7,459 nucleotides of DNA from the NCBI GenBank assembly GCA_013042895.1, contig JABDPD010000424.1:1-7459 (forward strand). The letters run 5' to 3'. Position 1 is the first letter of the stretch. Each line of letters begins with the position of its first letter. The stretch comes from Boseongicola sp. (GTDB lineage Bacteria; Pseudomonadota; Alphaproteobacteria; Rhodobacterales; Rhodobacteraceae). Shown piece by piece: positions 1 through 6,722 of this stretch. The notes below the pieces were generated by a model. It had not been told where the DNA came from and made no database searches. It saw only the letters and a list, made by a program, of their open reading frames with translations. The translations under genes were made by a program, and so were the position numbers.

Positions 1-34
1 GATCAGCGCCGACGGGGTGGTTTGCCGCCTTCTC

Positions 35-883
35 TCAGCCAGCCATTAAGGCCGAAAGTGCATCAAAATCGCTCGCATCATGCCGTTCGCGCAAATACTT
101 GTCCGGATCGCCGGACGTGCGGTTTACCATTGCACCGCGCTTGTAAGCCGGGCGCTCCGAGACTTCGTCCATCCAGCGAATGACGTTGCGGTATTTGCCG
201 ACATCCAGAAAATCGCCAGCATTGTAGGACATCCCTTTCACGGCATTCCCGTACCACGGAGCAGTTGCGATGTCTGCGATGGTGTATTCGTCTCCGGCCA
301 GATACCGGCGCGATGAAAGATTCCGATCCAGCACGTCAAGCTGTCGCTTTGTTTCCATAGTGTAGCGGTTGATTGGGTATTCCATCTTCTCAGGCGCATA
401 GGCGTAAAAGTGGCCGAACCCGCCGCCAAAATAGGGAGCAGAGCCTTGCAGCCAAAAGAGCCAGTTGAGGGCTTCTGTCCGGCCTGAGCCGGACGCGGGG
501 AGAAATGCCGAGAAGCTCTCGGCGAGATAAAGCAGGATTGCACCGGATTCAAAGACCCGATCTCCGGTCCTGTGATCCAGCATCGCGGGGATCTTTGAGT
601 TGGGGTTCAACTCGACAAACCCTGAGCCAAACTGGTCGCCGTTATTGATCTGGATAAGCCAAGCGTCGTATTCGGCGTCGTGGCCCGCGGCTAAAAGTTC
701 TTCCAAAAGTACGGTAACTTTGATGCCGTTTGGAGTTCCTTGAGAATAGAGCTGAAACCGGTGCTTCCCGACGGGCAGCGTCTTTTCGTGCGTTGCTCCG
801 GCAATTGGTCGGTTGATGCTTGCAAACTCACCACCGTTTTCAGCGTTCCATGTCCAAGTTTCAGGAGGAGAGTAGGTTGTCAT
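35..883 (-). CDS. yghU: Glutathione-dependent disulfide-bond oxidoreductase YghU (GST superfamily)
   Basis: This cytoplasmic thiol-disulfide enzyme has the glutathione S-transferase fold. E. coli YghU binds two glutathione molecules and reduces disulfides such as 2-hydroxyethyl disulfide, with poor classical transferase activity. The match to the remembered E. coli protein is close along the whole 282 residues: an N-terminal WTW / NRP / THEKTLPVGKH block (10-41) that precedes the thioredoxin-like domain, LYSQGTPNG (45-53) with the Thr-Pro-Asn glutathione site, EYDAWLI (71-77), NPNSKIPA (93-100), FESG (111-114), then the all-helical domain with NWLFWLQG, GGGFGHFYAYAP, LAGDEYTIAD and a C-terminal ERHDASDF. 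The length is about that of YghU (288). It lies 140 bp past the transporter operon on the same strand. A physiological link to sugar uptake is not evident; adjacency may be incidental. Confidence 0.96.
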   Translation of the reverse strand: MTTYSPPETWTWNAENGGEFASINRPIAGATHEKTLPVGKHRFQLYSQGTPNGIKVTVLLEELLAAGHDAEYDAWLIQINNGDQFGSGFVELNPNSKIPAMLDHRTGDRVFESGAILLYLAESFSAFLPASGSGRTEALNWLFWLQGSAPYFGGGFGHFYAYAPEKMEYPINRYTMETKRQLDVLDRNLSSRRYLAGDEYTIADIATAPWYGNAVKGMSYNAGDFLDVGKYRNVIRWMDEVSERPAYKRGAMVNRTSGDPDKYLRERHDASDFDALSALMAG

Positions 884-1023
884 GGATTGGCCTTTACTGA
901 TGTCTACGCTTTTCGTGTAGGTAGCGTTTGCCTGACCGTATTCAACCGGTGAAATTCGCCTTTGACACGATTGTTTTGCGCGGTTCAGTGCAGTTTGAAA
1001 TGTGCAAGCAGTCCGGCTGATGC
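884..1023 (-). promoter_or_regulatory. Spacer between operon end and yghU, possible yghU promoter region
   Basis: This 140-bp stretch has no credible ORF and is less GC-rich than its flanks. AAAGG (plus-strand 891-895) seven bases before the yghU ATG is a plausible ribosome site. Two weak dyads are visible, TTCAACCGGTGAA at 941-953 and CTACGCTTTTCGTGTAG at 904-920; either could be an operator or chance. I see no hairpin plus T-run terminator after the second oxidoreductase and no convincing -35/-10 pair, so whether yghU has its own promoter is unresolved. Confidence 0.3.
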
Positions 1024-2139
1024 TCAGTTCGGTAGCTGGCGGACTGAACCGATTTCGACGGGGAATCCAGTCGCGCGGGATTTTACCGCCGCAAACGTCA
1101 ACGCCAGGGATTGCAAATTGTCTGCTGCGTTGTTGTTGGGGTTACGATCTTCCTCAATGGCGGTGAGGAGTTCTCCCATTGCGCCCATGAAGCCGTCATT
1201 GAACCACTGTCCTTCCAGCTTCGGTTTGGCGATGCCTTCGTAGGTGGTAAGAGTGAGGTCTTGCGTGCCGAGGTCTGGACCGTCCGACGTGATCGAGCCC
1301 TTCGTGCCACCGACATAAGTCGTATCGCGTGCACCATGGGGAACGCCACCGTCGAAGATGAGGCTGGCCTGCCCTTGATCGAGTTCGATCAGTGTTTGAG
1401 CCAGCAGGGGAACTTTGTTCTTCTGATTCTTGGCATGGCAGGCGGTTGCGTAAACGTATCTTGCGCGGGAGCCGACGAGGGAAGAGACGAAGTCAAACCA
1501 GTGGATGCCGAAGTCATAGAGGATCAGGTCGGTAATGTCGTCGAAGGGAGTGCCAACGGTCCAGCCGTGGTCCCAGTGGAGCGAGGCGTGAACGGTCAGA
1601 ACGTCTCCGATGTGACCCGCTTGCACGGCGTTGCGGATCCATGACATGTGAGGAGACCATCGTCCGTTTTGGTTGACGGCGAGTTTAACGTTTTGGTCTT
1701 GAGCCAGTTTTACAAGGTCCTCGCCCACGTCGAGATCTGCCACAAAGGGTTTTTGGCTTAGAACGTGTTTGCCTGCTTTCAGGGCCGCTTCGATAATCGG
1801 GCGGCGGTGGTTTTCGTGCAGAGTGATGTCAATGACATCGATTTCTGGGTTGTCGAGGATGGCTTGCCATTGGTCCTCAATGCGCGCGCTTGGATAGTAT
1901 TTGTCGGCTTTGCTCTGAGCTTTGGACCTCGTGCGATTCCAAATCGCCGCAACGTCCCAGCCAGCGGTTTTATAGGCGTCGAGGTGGCTGTCCGAGATGC
2001 CTCCTGTGCCGATCATCCCAATTCTCGGCTCGTAAGTTTTGGGCTTGGGTGGTCGATAGTCAATTTCGGGGGCCGCGATCCTGGGGAGAGCGTCGGCCTT
2101 TAGGGCATAGGTATCAGTATCGGCGGCGTCGTCAGTCAT
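1024..2139 (-). CDS. Gfo/Idh/MocA family oxidoreductase, second of two, with N-terminal extension
   Basis: This is a predicted cytoplasmic NAD(P)-dependent dehydrogenase of 371 residues. A proline-rich extension of about 38 residues (including PEIDYRPPKPKTYEPR, 24-39) precedes a canonical Rossmann loop IGTGGIS (43-49). The catalytic Lys-Pro is SQKPF (128-132), with Gln where most relatives have Glu. The C-terminal domain shows LYDFGIHWFD (207-216), giving Asp209 and His213 in the D-x3-H active-site pattern of inositol dehydrogenase-like members. The start overlaps the previous gene's stop as ATGA and has no recognisable Shine-Dalgarno, so translation is probably coupled. No alternative start lies between residue 1 and the Rossmann loop, which supports the extension being real. 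It is the last gene of the operon. It differs throughout from its neighbour, so the two probably act on different substrates or at successive steps; this is inference. Confidence 0.9.
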   Translation of the reverse strand: MTDDAADTDTYALKADALPRIAAPEIDYRPPKPKTYEPRIGMIGTGGISDSHLDAYKTAGWDVAAIWNRTRSKAQSKADKYYPSARIEDQWQAILDNPEIDVIDITLHENHRRPIIEAALKAGKHVLSQKPFVADLDVGEDLVKLAQDQNVKLAVNQNGRWSPHMSWIRNAVQAGHIGDVLTVHASLHWDHGWTVGTPFDDITDLILYDFGIHWFDFVSSLVGSRARYVYATACHAKNQKNKVPLLAQTLIELDQGQASLIFDGGVPHGARDTTYVGGTKGSITSDGPDLGTQDLTLTTYEGIAKPKLEGQWFNDGFMGAMGELLTAIEEDRNPNNNAADNLQSLALTFAAVKSRATGFPVEIGSVRQLPN

Positions 2140-3212
2140 GGAAGCAGCTTGAGTGTGCGCTTTTCAGCGGCGGATTGAACGGCCGTATCGACGATCCGCT
2201 GCGCGGTGAGGCATAGGGCCGGGTCGAGCGGGCCAGCGACCGGCGTGCCGTGCTTAAGGCAACTAAGGACGTATTCGATGGCGTTCGTTTCGCCGGTCGG
2301 TAAGGGATCGACTGGAATCGCGTGACGCTCGGGGTTGGTGCGTGTTTGCGCTGTGACGTGGTCTGCATAGTCGGGCGAGGCGATGGTGCCGTCGGTGCCG
2401 ATGAAGGTGAATCCGCAGGTGGGTTGGGGTTGAGTGGTCCAGGGATCTGTGAAGGTGCCCCATCTGGTTTCCATTTTCGACAGGCCATGAGTGTAGCGAC
2501 AAACTGCGATGGCGTGCTGGTCAACTTCGATGCCGGGGGTTTCGTCGACGACGCAGGTCACTTCTGTCGGAGCCTCGCCATCCATATACCATGTGCCGAG
2601 TGTCGCGCCGTACCCAAGGTAGTCGAGAAGCGCGCCGCCGCCGGAAGCCTTTTTATACCACCAAGAATCTGTTTTTTGGCGTTCAACTTCTTCTGGGCTG
2701 ACTTCGACTTTGTCCGCGAGGTGGTAAAGGGGGCCGCGGTTGCCGTCGTAGAAATGTATCTCGCGCAGGTCACCGACCATGCCTTCGTCGATGAGGCGTT
2801 TGGCGGTGACGTGGCTTTCAACCCAGCGCAGCGGCCAGTTGATGATGAGTTGTTTGCTGCTGCCTTCCATAGCGGCCATCATCCGACGAGCGTCATCGGC
2901 GGAGGTGGCGAAGGGTTTTTCGACGAAGATGTGCAGGTTGTGGGTGGCGAGGCGTTCTGTAACGTCTGCGTGGCCGGCAGTTGCCGCACACATGAGCGCC
3001 ATGTCGTAGGGACCTGCGGCCATGCATGTGTCAAAGTCTGTAAATACAAGCTCTTCCGGGATCGCAAAGGTTTCGACTGCGTTCTGCATTTTCTTGCGGT
3101 CGGGGTCATAGATTGCAGCTATTTCTGCGTCGGGATGTTCGTCGACCATGCGCAGGAGATCTCCCATGTGCATATGGTCAAAGCTGATACCAACGATGCG
3201 AAACTTGGTCAT
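2136..3212 (-). CDS. Gfo/Idh/MocA family oxidoreductase, first of two
   Basis: This is a predicted cytoplasmic NAD(P)-dependent sugar or polyol dehydrogenase of 358 residues, a usual length for the family. The N-terminal Rossmann domain (about 1-120) starts RIVGISFDHMHMGDLL (5-20), where the expected GxGxxG loop is replaced by a His/Met-rich sequence; the acid YDPD (35-38) ends the second strand. VEKPFA (97-102) supplies the conserved Lys99-Pro100. The C-terminal domain carries GGGALLDYLGYG (191-202), with Asp197 and Tyr201 at the D-x3-H/Y active-site spacing. The tyrosine resembles the glucose-fructose oxidoreductase type and not the inositol dehydrogenase type with histidine. It follows the second permease by 11 bp with a strong ribosome site and overlaps the second oxidoreductase by ATGA. 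A role in oxidising the imported compound or an intermediate is inferred from context; the substrate is unknown. Confidence 0.9.
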   Translation of the reverse strand: MTKFRIVGISFDHMHMGDLLRMVDEHPDAEIAAIYDPDRKKMQNAVETFAIPEELVFTDFDTCMAAGPYDMALMCAATAGHADVTERLATHNLHIFVEKPFATSADDARRMMAAMEGSSKQLIINWPLRWVESHVTAKRLIDEGMVGDLREIHFYDGNRGPLYHLADKVEVSPEEVERQKTDSWWYKKASGGGALLDYLGYGATLGTWYMDGEAPTEVTCVVDETPGIEVDQHAIAVCRYTHGLSKMETRWGTFTDPWTTQPQPTCGFTFIGTDGTIASPDYADHVTAQTRTNPERHAIPVDPLPTGETNAIEYVLSCLKHGTPVAGPLDPALCLTAQRIVDTAVQSAAEKRTLKLLP

Positions 3213-3219
3213 TGGATGG

Positions 3220-3225
3220 CCTCCT
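3220..3225 (-). promoter_or_regulatory. Strong ribosome-binding site AGGAGG for first oxidoreductase
   Basis: AGGAGG lies seven bases before the ATG at 3212 and overlaps the TAG stop codon of the second permease (3224-3226). It is the best Shine-Dalgarno in the window, fixes the start of the oxidoreductase, and marks the one transporter/enzyme junction made by re-initiation and not by an ATGA overlap. Confidence 0.85.
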
Positions 3226-4231
3226 ATCTGGTGCCGGTGATCCTGACATAAAGGGCTGTGACGGCCAAAACGATCAGTCCGAAAAGGGCTGTTCGTGCAC
3301 CCTCGGGCATTTGCAGGAGCGTGAGCATGGTGTCGAGGACACGCAGGATCAGAGCGCCGACGATGGCGCCTGCGAAGCTACCTCGACCGCCGAAAATTGA
3401 TGTGCCTCCAATTACGGCTGCTGCTACGGAAGGCAGGAGTAGCGGGTTGGCGAGGCTAAGAGATGTCTGGCGGATCATGCCGAGGTACAAAAGCCCCGCG
3501 AGCGCGGCAATGAAACCTGAGAGAACATAAAGGGCGATGTAGACTTGCCAGGCTCTGACGCCCGAGAGTTTGGCGGCTTGTTCGTTGGACCCAAGAGCAA
3601 AGAGCAGGCGGCCAAATCCGGTGTAGCGCATGAGCCAGAGGACGAAGAGCGCGAAGGGGACAAAGAGGAATAGGCCGTTAGGCATACCTGCTGTACGTCC
3701 TGTGCCGAGCCAGACGAGGAACTCGGGGATTTCCGAACCTGCATTGATGAACAAACGTTGATAGACTTGGAGACATCCCGTGGCGATGAGGCCTGTGCCA
3801 AGCGTCATGATGAGGGGATGCACGCGGACGATGCCAACGCCGATGCCATTGACCGCGCCAACGATGATACCAGTGGCCAATGCAACGATGGCTGCGGCAG
3901 GTACACCCCAGATGGTGGTGAGCGTGGCGCAGACAAAAGCAGATACAGTCGCGACAACTCCGACAGAAAGGTCGATGCCGGCGGTTAGCATTGTCAGCAC
4001 CTGACACGCCGCAAGCATGGCCAGTGGGATCGCGAACTTGATGAGGTTTCCGACCCAGAAGGTCGATATGAGCCCGTCTCGGCCAGAGCGCAGCGGGATC
4101 ACGATGCCGGGGCGCATGACTTCAAGAGTGGCGATCAAGAGGAAGAGAAACACCAATAGAGGGATCATCGGATTGTCGCGAAGGAAGCGGCCAAGGCGGA
4201 TCATTGCGGGATCGGTGGTGGCTGTGCTCAT
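3224..4231 (-). CDS. Sugar ABC transporter permease (RbsC/BPD_transp_2 family), second of two
   Basis: This is the partner inner-membrane subunit. Its 335 residues include an N-terminal cytoplasmic stretch of about 20 residues, then hydrophobic segments from about 22 to 330. Canonical family motifs are more intact than in the first permease: TAGIDLSVG (83-91), GAVNGIGVGIVRVHPLIMTLG (beginning at 125), GSNEQAAKLSGV (214-225) and SVAAAVIGGTSIFGGRGS (268-285). Translation probably couples to the first permease through the ATGA overlap, helped by a GAGGGGGG ribosome site seven bases upstream (plus-strand 4239-4246). The divergent sequence relative to the first permease argues against a recent duplication and for an obligate heterodimer. 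The TAG stop is embedded in the ribosome-binding site of the next gene. Family assignment is secure; substrate is not. Confidence 0.94.
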   Translation of the reverse strand: MSTATTDPAMIRLGRFLRDNPMIPLLVFLFLLIATLEVMRPGIVIPLRSGRDGLISTFWVGNLIKFAIPLAMLAACQVLTMLTAGIDLSVGVVATVSAFVCATLTTIWGVPAAAIVALATGIIVGAVNGIGVGIVRVHPLIMTLGTGLIATGCLQVYQRLFINAGSEIPEFLVWLGTGRTAGMPNGLFLFVPFALFVLWLMRYTGFGRLLFALGSNEQAAKLSGVRAWQVYIALYVLSGFIAALAGLLYLGMIRQTSLSLANPLLLPSVAAAVIGGTSIFGGRGSFAGAIVGALILRVLDTMLTLLQMPEGARTALFGLIVLAVTALYVRITGTR

Positions 4232-5169
4232 GTTTTGGCCCCCCTCATCGTTGCGGCGGTTCCAAGCATCACGACGGCGACCATGATCGTACCTTCGATG
4301 ATGGTGGTGACGTTTGGATCCACGGCCATGAGCGTGAGGATCGTACGGATAATGCGCAGGATGAAAACCGCAATGATGGGGCCTATGAGGCCGCCCTTGC
4401 CGCCGCCGAGGACAACACCGCCGAGCACGACGGCAGCGACCGAAGCCATGAGGTAGGGACCAGGGACAGGTTCTCCGATGCCGGTGAGGGCCGCGAGGCT
4501 AAGCCCCCCCAACGCGCAGAACAGGCCACAGATGCCGTAAGCGATGATCTTGGTGCGGCCTACAAAGACGCCAGATCGGAAAGCGGCGCGTTCATCTGAG
4601 CCTGTTGCGTAAATCGAAAGTCCGAGTTTTGATCTGCGAATTGGCCCCCAGATAAGGGCAGTGCAGACGCTAAGCAAAATAAGGGCTTTGGGGAGCCAGT
4701 CGACAAGGAATCCGTCACGGATAATTTCTTGAATCCAAGGCGCTGTTTTGCCGCCAGGTGAATCAAGAATGAGAAGTGCGACGCCTTCCCAAACAAACAG
4801 CATCGCAAGAGTGACGACGATGTCGGGGACGCGCGTGAGCACGATAAGGGCTCCGTTTATGAGGCCCATTGCGAGGCCCGCACCGAGGACGATGAAAAGG
4901 GCAGGGACGCTGGCCATGCGCTCCATCAGAAAAGCTGCGGTTACAGCACAAACGGCCATGATCGACGCAACTGAGAGATCAATGCCGCCGACGATGACCA
5001 CAACAGCCATGCCAGCAGTGGCGAAGGCGAATGGTAGTGCGGCGCGCGCGACGCTTTCGAGACCTGAAGCTCCGAATGATGGTTGGATCATCTTTGTGAC
5101 GATCAAAAGCAGCGCGAGAAGAATGGAGAGCCCGATGACCCAGGCGTTTTTTCGCAGAAAGTTGCTCAT
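4228..5169 (-). CDS. Sugar ABC transporter permease (RbsC/BPD_transp_2 family), first of two
   Basis: This inner-membrane subunit helps form the translocation channel of the importer. The 313 residues are strongly hydrophobic, with many predicted membrane segments from about residue 11 to 305, as in RbsC, AraH and YjfF. Family motifs visible are VGGIDLSV (60-67), the GLINGALIV helix (102-110), GSDERAAFRSGV (190-201, the position of the GxNxxAAxxSGI cytoplasmic loop that contacts the ATPase), and LMASVAAVVLGGVVLGGGKGG (starting at 240). The start overlaps the ATPase stop as ATGA, and GAGGG six bases upstream gives a reasonable ribosome site. The stop overlaps the start of the next permease in the same way. 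Two different permease genes in a row suggest a heterodimeric channel, as in Lsr (LsrC/LsrD) or the YtfT/YjfF system. The substrate is unknown. Confidence 0.94.
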   Translation of the reverse strand: MSNFLRKNAWVIGLSILLALLLIVTKMIQPSFGASGLESVARAALPFAFATAGMAVVVIVGGIDLSVASIMAVCAVTAAFLMERMASVPALFIVLGAGLAMGLINGALIVLTRVPDIVVTLAMLFVWEGVALLILDSPGGKTAPWIQEIIRDGFLVDWLPKALILLSVCTALIWGPIRRSKLGLSIYATGSDERAAFRSGVFVGRTKIIAYGICGLFCALGGLSLAALTGIGEPVPGPYLMASVAAVVLGGVVLGGGKGGLIGPIIAVFILRIIRTILTLMAVDPNVTTIIEGTIMVAVVMLGTAATMRGAKT

Positions 5170-6650
5170 GCTGCGCCCTCGTTGCCTGTGAGGCCGTACG
5201 CAGCACGCATCAGGCGTTGTTCGGTGGCTTCTGAAGCGTCAATGGTGTCAACGACCGAGCCGTTGAATATGACGATCGCACGGTCGCAGGCGAGCTGGAT
5301 TTCTTCGAGTTCCGATGTGTAGTACAGGACGGCGGCACCTTGGTCGGCGAGTTCTCGTACGAGTGGGTAGATTTGGCGTTTGGTGCGTACGTCGATGCCG
5401 CGCGTGGGATCAAAAAGAAGCAGTGTCTCTACACCGGTGGCGAGCCACCTGCCTATGGTCACCTTTTGCTGGTTTCCGCCCGAAAGCTGCTGCACTTCAC
5501 CTTGAGCGCGGGTGTCGATTTGCAGCTTATCGATGGCATGGGCGACGCGCTCTTTTTCGTGGCGCATCTTGAGCGGGCCCCAGGCCTTGATACGAGCGGA
5601 GAAGGGAAGCGCGATGTTCTCGCGAACTGAGCGTTGCGACAAGAGGGCGTCAGCGCGATCGCCGGGGACAAAGGTCAGCCCGGAGGCGATGGCGTCGGCG
5701 GGGTGCGAGAACTGTTTTTGCTCACCGTCGATTGCTATAGTTCCGGCTGTTGGTTTGATGAAGCCGGCCAGAGCTTGAAAAAGCTCGTCCTGTCCCTGGC
5801 CTTCAAGGGCGACAACACCGAGGACTTCATCCGAGTAAAGGTCGAATGACACGTTGGAGACCTTGGTTCCAATCGCAAGATCCCGGACCTTCAGGCGCGT
5901 GCTACCGGACTGGGTGGAAGTGTTGACCGCTATTTCACGCTGTCCAAGGTCGATTTTTTGGCCAAGCATGAGTTCGACGATGCGTTCTTCGACGCCTTCT
6001 TCGATCTGAAGATCGCCAACGGTCTTGCCGTCTCGCAGAACAGAGGCGCGGTCGCAAAGCTCGGAGATTTCGGTGAAGCGGTGGGATACATAGATGACAC
6101 CCATGCCTTCGTTTGCGCGGGCACGGACAGTTTTGAGGACGCGCTCCACCAAGTCGGTTGGCAGGGCGGCGGTCATCTCGTCAAGGAGCAACACGTCCGG
6201 ATCAGAGGCAAGTGCGCGAGCGAGGTCGATGATGCGAAGCGTGGCAAGCGGAAGGTCTGCGATCATTTCATTGAGCACGAGGTCCTCGATGCCGAGTTCT
6301 TTGACCCAGTGTACAAAAGGCGCAACAGGTGTATCGCCGAGACGTAGGTTGTCGAGGACATCGAGGTCGGGAATAAGCGATGGTTCCTGATAGACAGGTA
6401 CCAAACCTGTGCGGCGTGCTTCAGCGGGGCTACCGACACGGGCTTGTTGTCCGTGGATCAGGACATGGCCAGTGTCGGGTTTCAGAGCGCCTGTGATGAT
6501 TTTGACGAAGGTCGATTTGCCAGCACCATTTGCGCCCATGAGGGCGACGATTTCGCCCTTTCCGACACGCAATTCCGCGTCGGTCAGTGCGTGCACCGCA
6601 CCGAAACTCTTGGCGACACCGGTGGCATCAAGAAGCGCGGGTTCGGTCAT
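5166..6650 (-). CDS. Sugar ABC transporter ATP-binding protein, RbsA-type with two ABC domains
   Basis: This cytoplasmic ATPase powers the permease pair. At 494 residues it has the usual length of the RbsA/MglA/AraG family, with two fused nucleotide-binding domains. Domain 1 (about 5-235) has a good Walker A GANGAGKST (39-47), Q-loop Q88, Walker B LLLDE ending at E158, and switch histidine H190. Its signature is degenerate: LPLAT (133-137) stands where LSxGQ is expected, and DEMT replaces DEPT. Domain 2 (about 252-490) has a Walker A without lysine (EGQGQDEL, near 283-290), as is normal in this family, and a perfect LSGGNQQK signature (389-396). Its Walker B reads LLFDPTRG, putting Phe413-Asp414 where Asp-Glu is expected. 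One competent ATP site (Walker A of domain 1 with the signature of domain 2) is therefore predicted. An in-frame TAA directly precedes the ATG, which fixes the start; its Shine-Dalgarno is weak. The gene overlaps the next by ATGA. Confidence 0.95.
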   Translation of the reverse strand: MTEPALLDATGVAKSFGAVHALTDAELRVGKGEIVALMGANGAGKSTFVKIITGALKPDTGHVLIHGQQARVGSPAEARRTGLVPVYQEPSLIPDLDVLDNLRLGDTPVAPFVHWVKELGIEDLVLNEMIADLPLATLRIIDLARALASDPDVLLLDEMTAALPTDLVERVLKTVRARANEGMGVIYVSHRFTEISELCDRASVLRDGKTVGDLQIEEGVEERIVELMLGQKIDLGQREIAVNTSTQSGSTRLKVRDLAIGTKVSNVSFDLYSDEVLGVVALEGQGQDELFQALAGFIKPTAGTIAIDGEQKQFSHPADAIASGLTFVPGDRADALLSQRSVRENIALPFSARIKAWGPLKMRHEKERVAHAIDKLQIDTRAQGEVQQLSGGNQQKVTIGRWLATGVETLLLFDPTRGIDVRTKRQIYPLVRELADQGAAVLYYTSELEEIQLACDRAIVIFNGSVVDTIDASEATEQRLMRAAYGLTGNEGAA

Positions 6651-6682
6651 TTATGTCTCTGATTTGAAGAAATAGTTTTGAT

Positions 6683-6706
6683 CCCCCGCCGGGAGTCCGG
6701 CGAGGG
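6683..6706 (-). promoter_or_regulatory. GC-rich hairpin between binding-protein and ATPase genes
   Basis: Read on the minus strand, CCCUCGCCGG and CCGGCGGGGG form a 10-bp stem (nine Watson-Crick pairs and one U-G) closed by a 4-nt ACUC loop. It begins 16 nt after the binding-protein stop. No run of U follows it (the next bases are AUCAAAACUAUUU), so a full intrinsic terminator is unlikely. A 3' RNA-stabilising or partial attenuation element is more plausible. Hairpins in this position are well known in ABC importer operons, where the binding protein is needed in excess over the membrane components. The structure is seen directly; the role is inferred. Confidence 0.65.
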
Positions 6707-6722
6707 AAAGGTCGATTTGGGA

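Noticed and set aside
1..34. Terminator after yghU
   Set aside because: Only 34 bases are available; a GGTGG/CCGCC stem pairs properly only on the plus strand, so nothing supports a minus-strand terminator within the window.
941..953. TTCAACCGGTGAA as an operator for yghU
   Set aside because: The arms are only 4 bp around a 5-bp centre and occur once; it is too weak to call as a separate site.
1111..1644. 177-residue plus-strand open frame opposite the second oxidoreductase
   Set aside because: It is a shadow of the real gene with no recognisable motif or supporting ribosome site.
2322..3251. 309-residue open frame on the plus strand, opposite the first oxidoreductase
   Set aside because: It is antisense to a well-motifed gene, and its translation has no recognisable domain. 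Long antisense frames are common opposite GC-biased codons.
6683..6706. The intergenic hairpin as a full intrinsic terminator ending the transcript
   Set aside because: No U-run follows the stem on the minus strand, and the ATPase and permeases downstream clearly belong to the same system.
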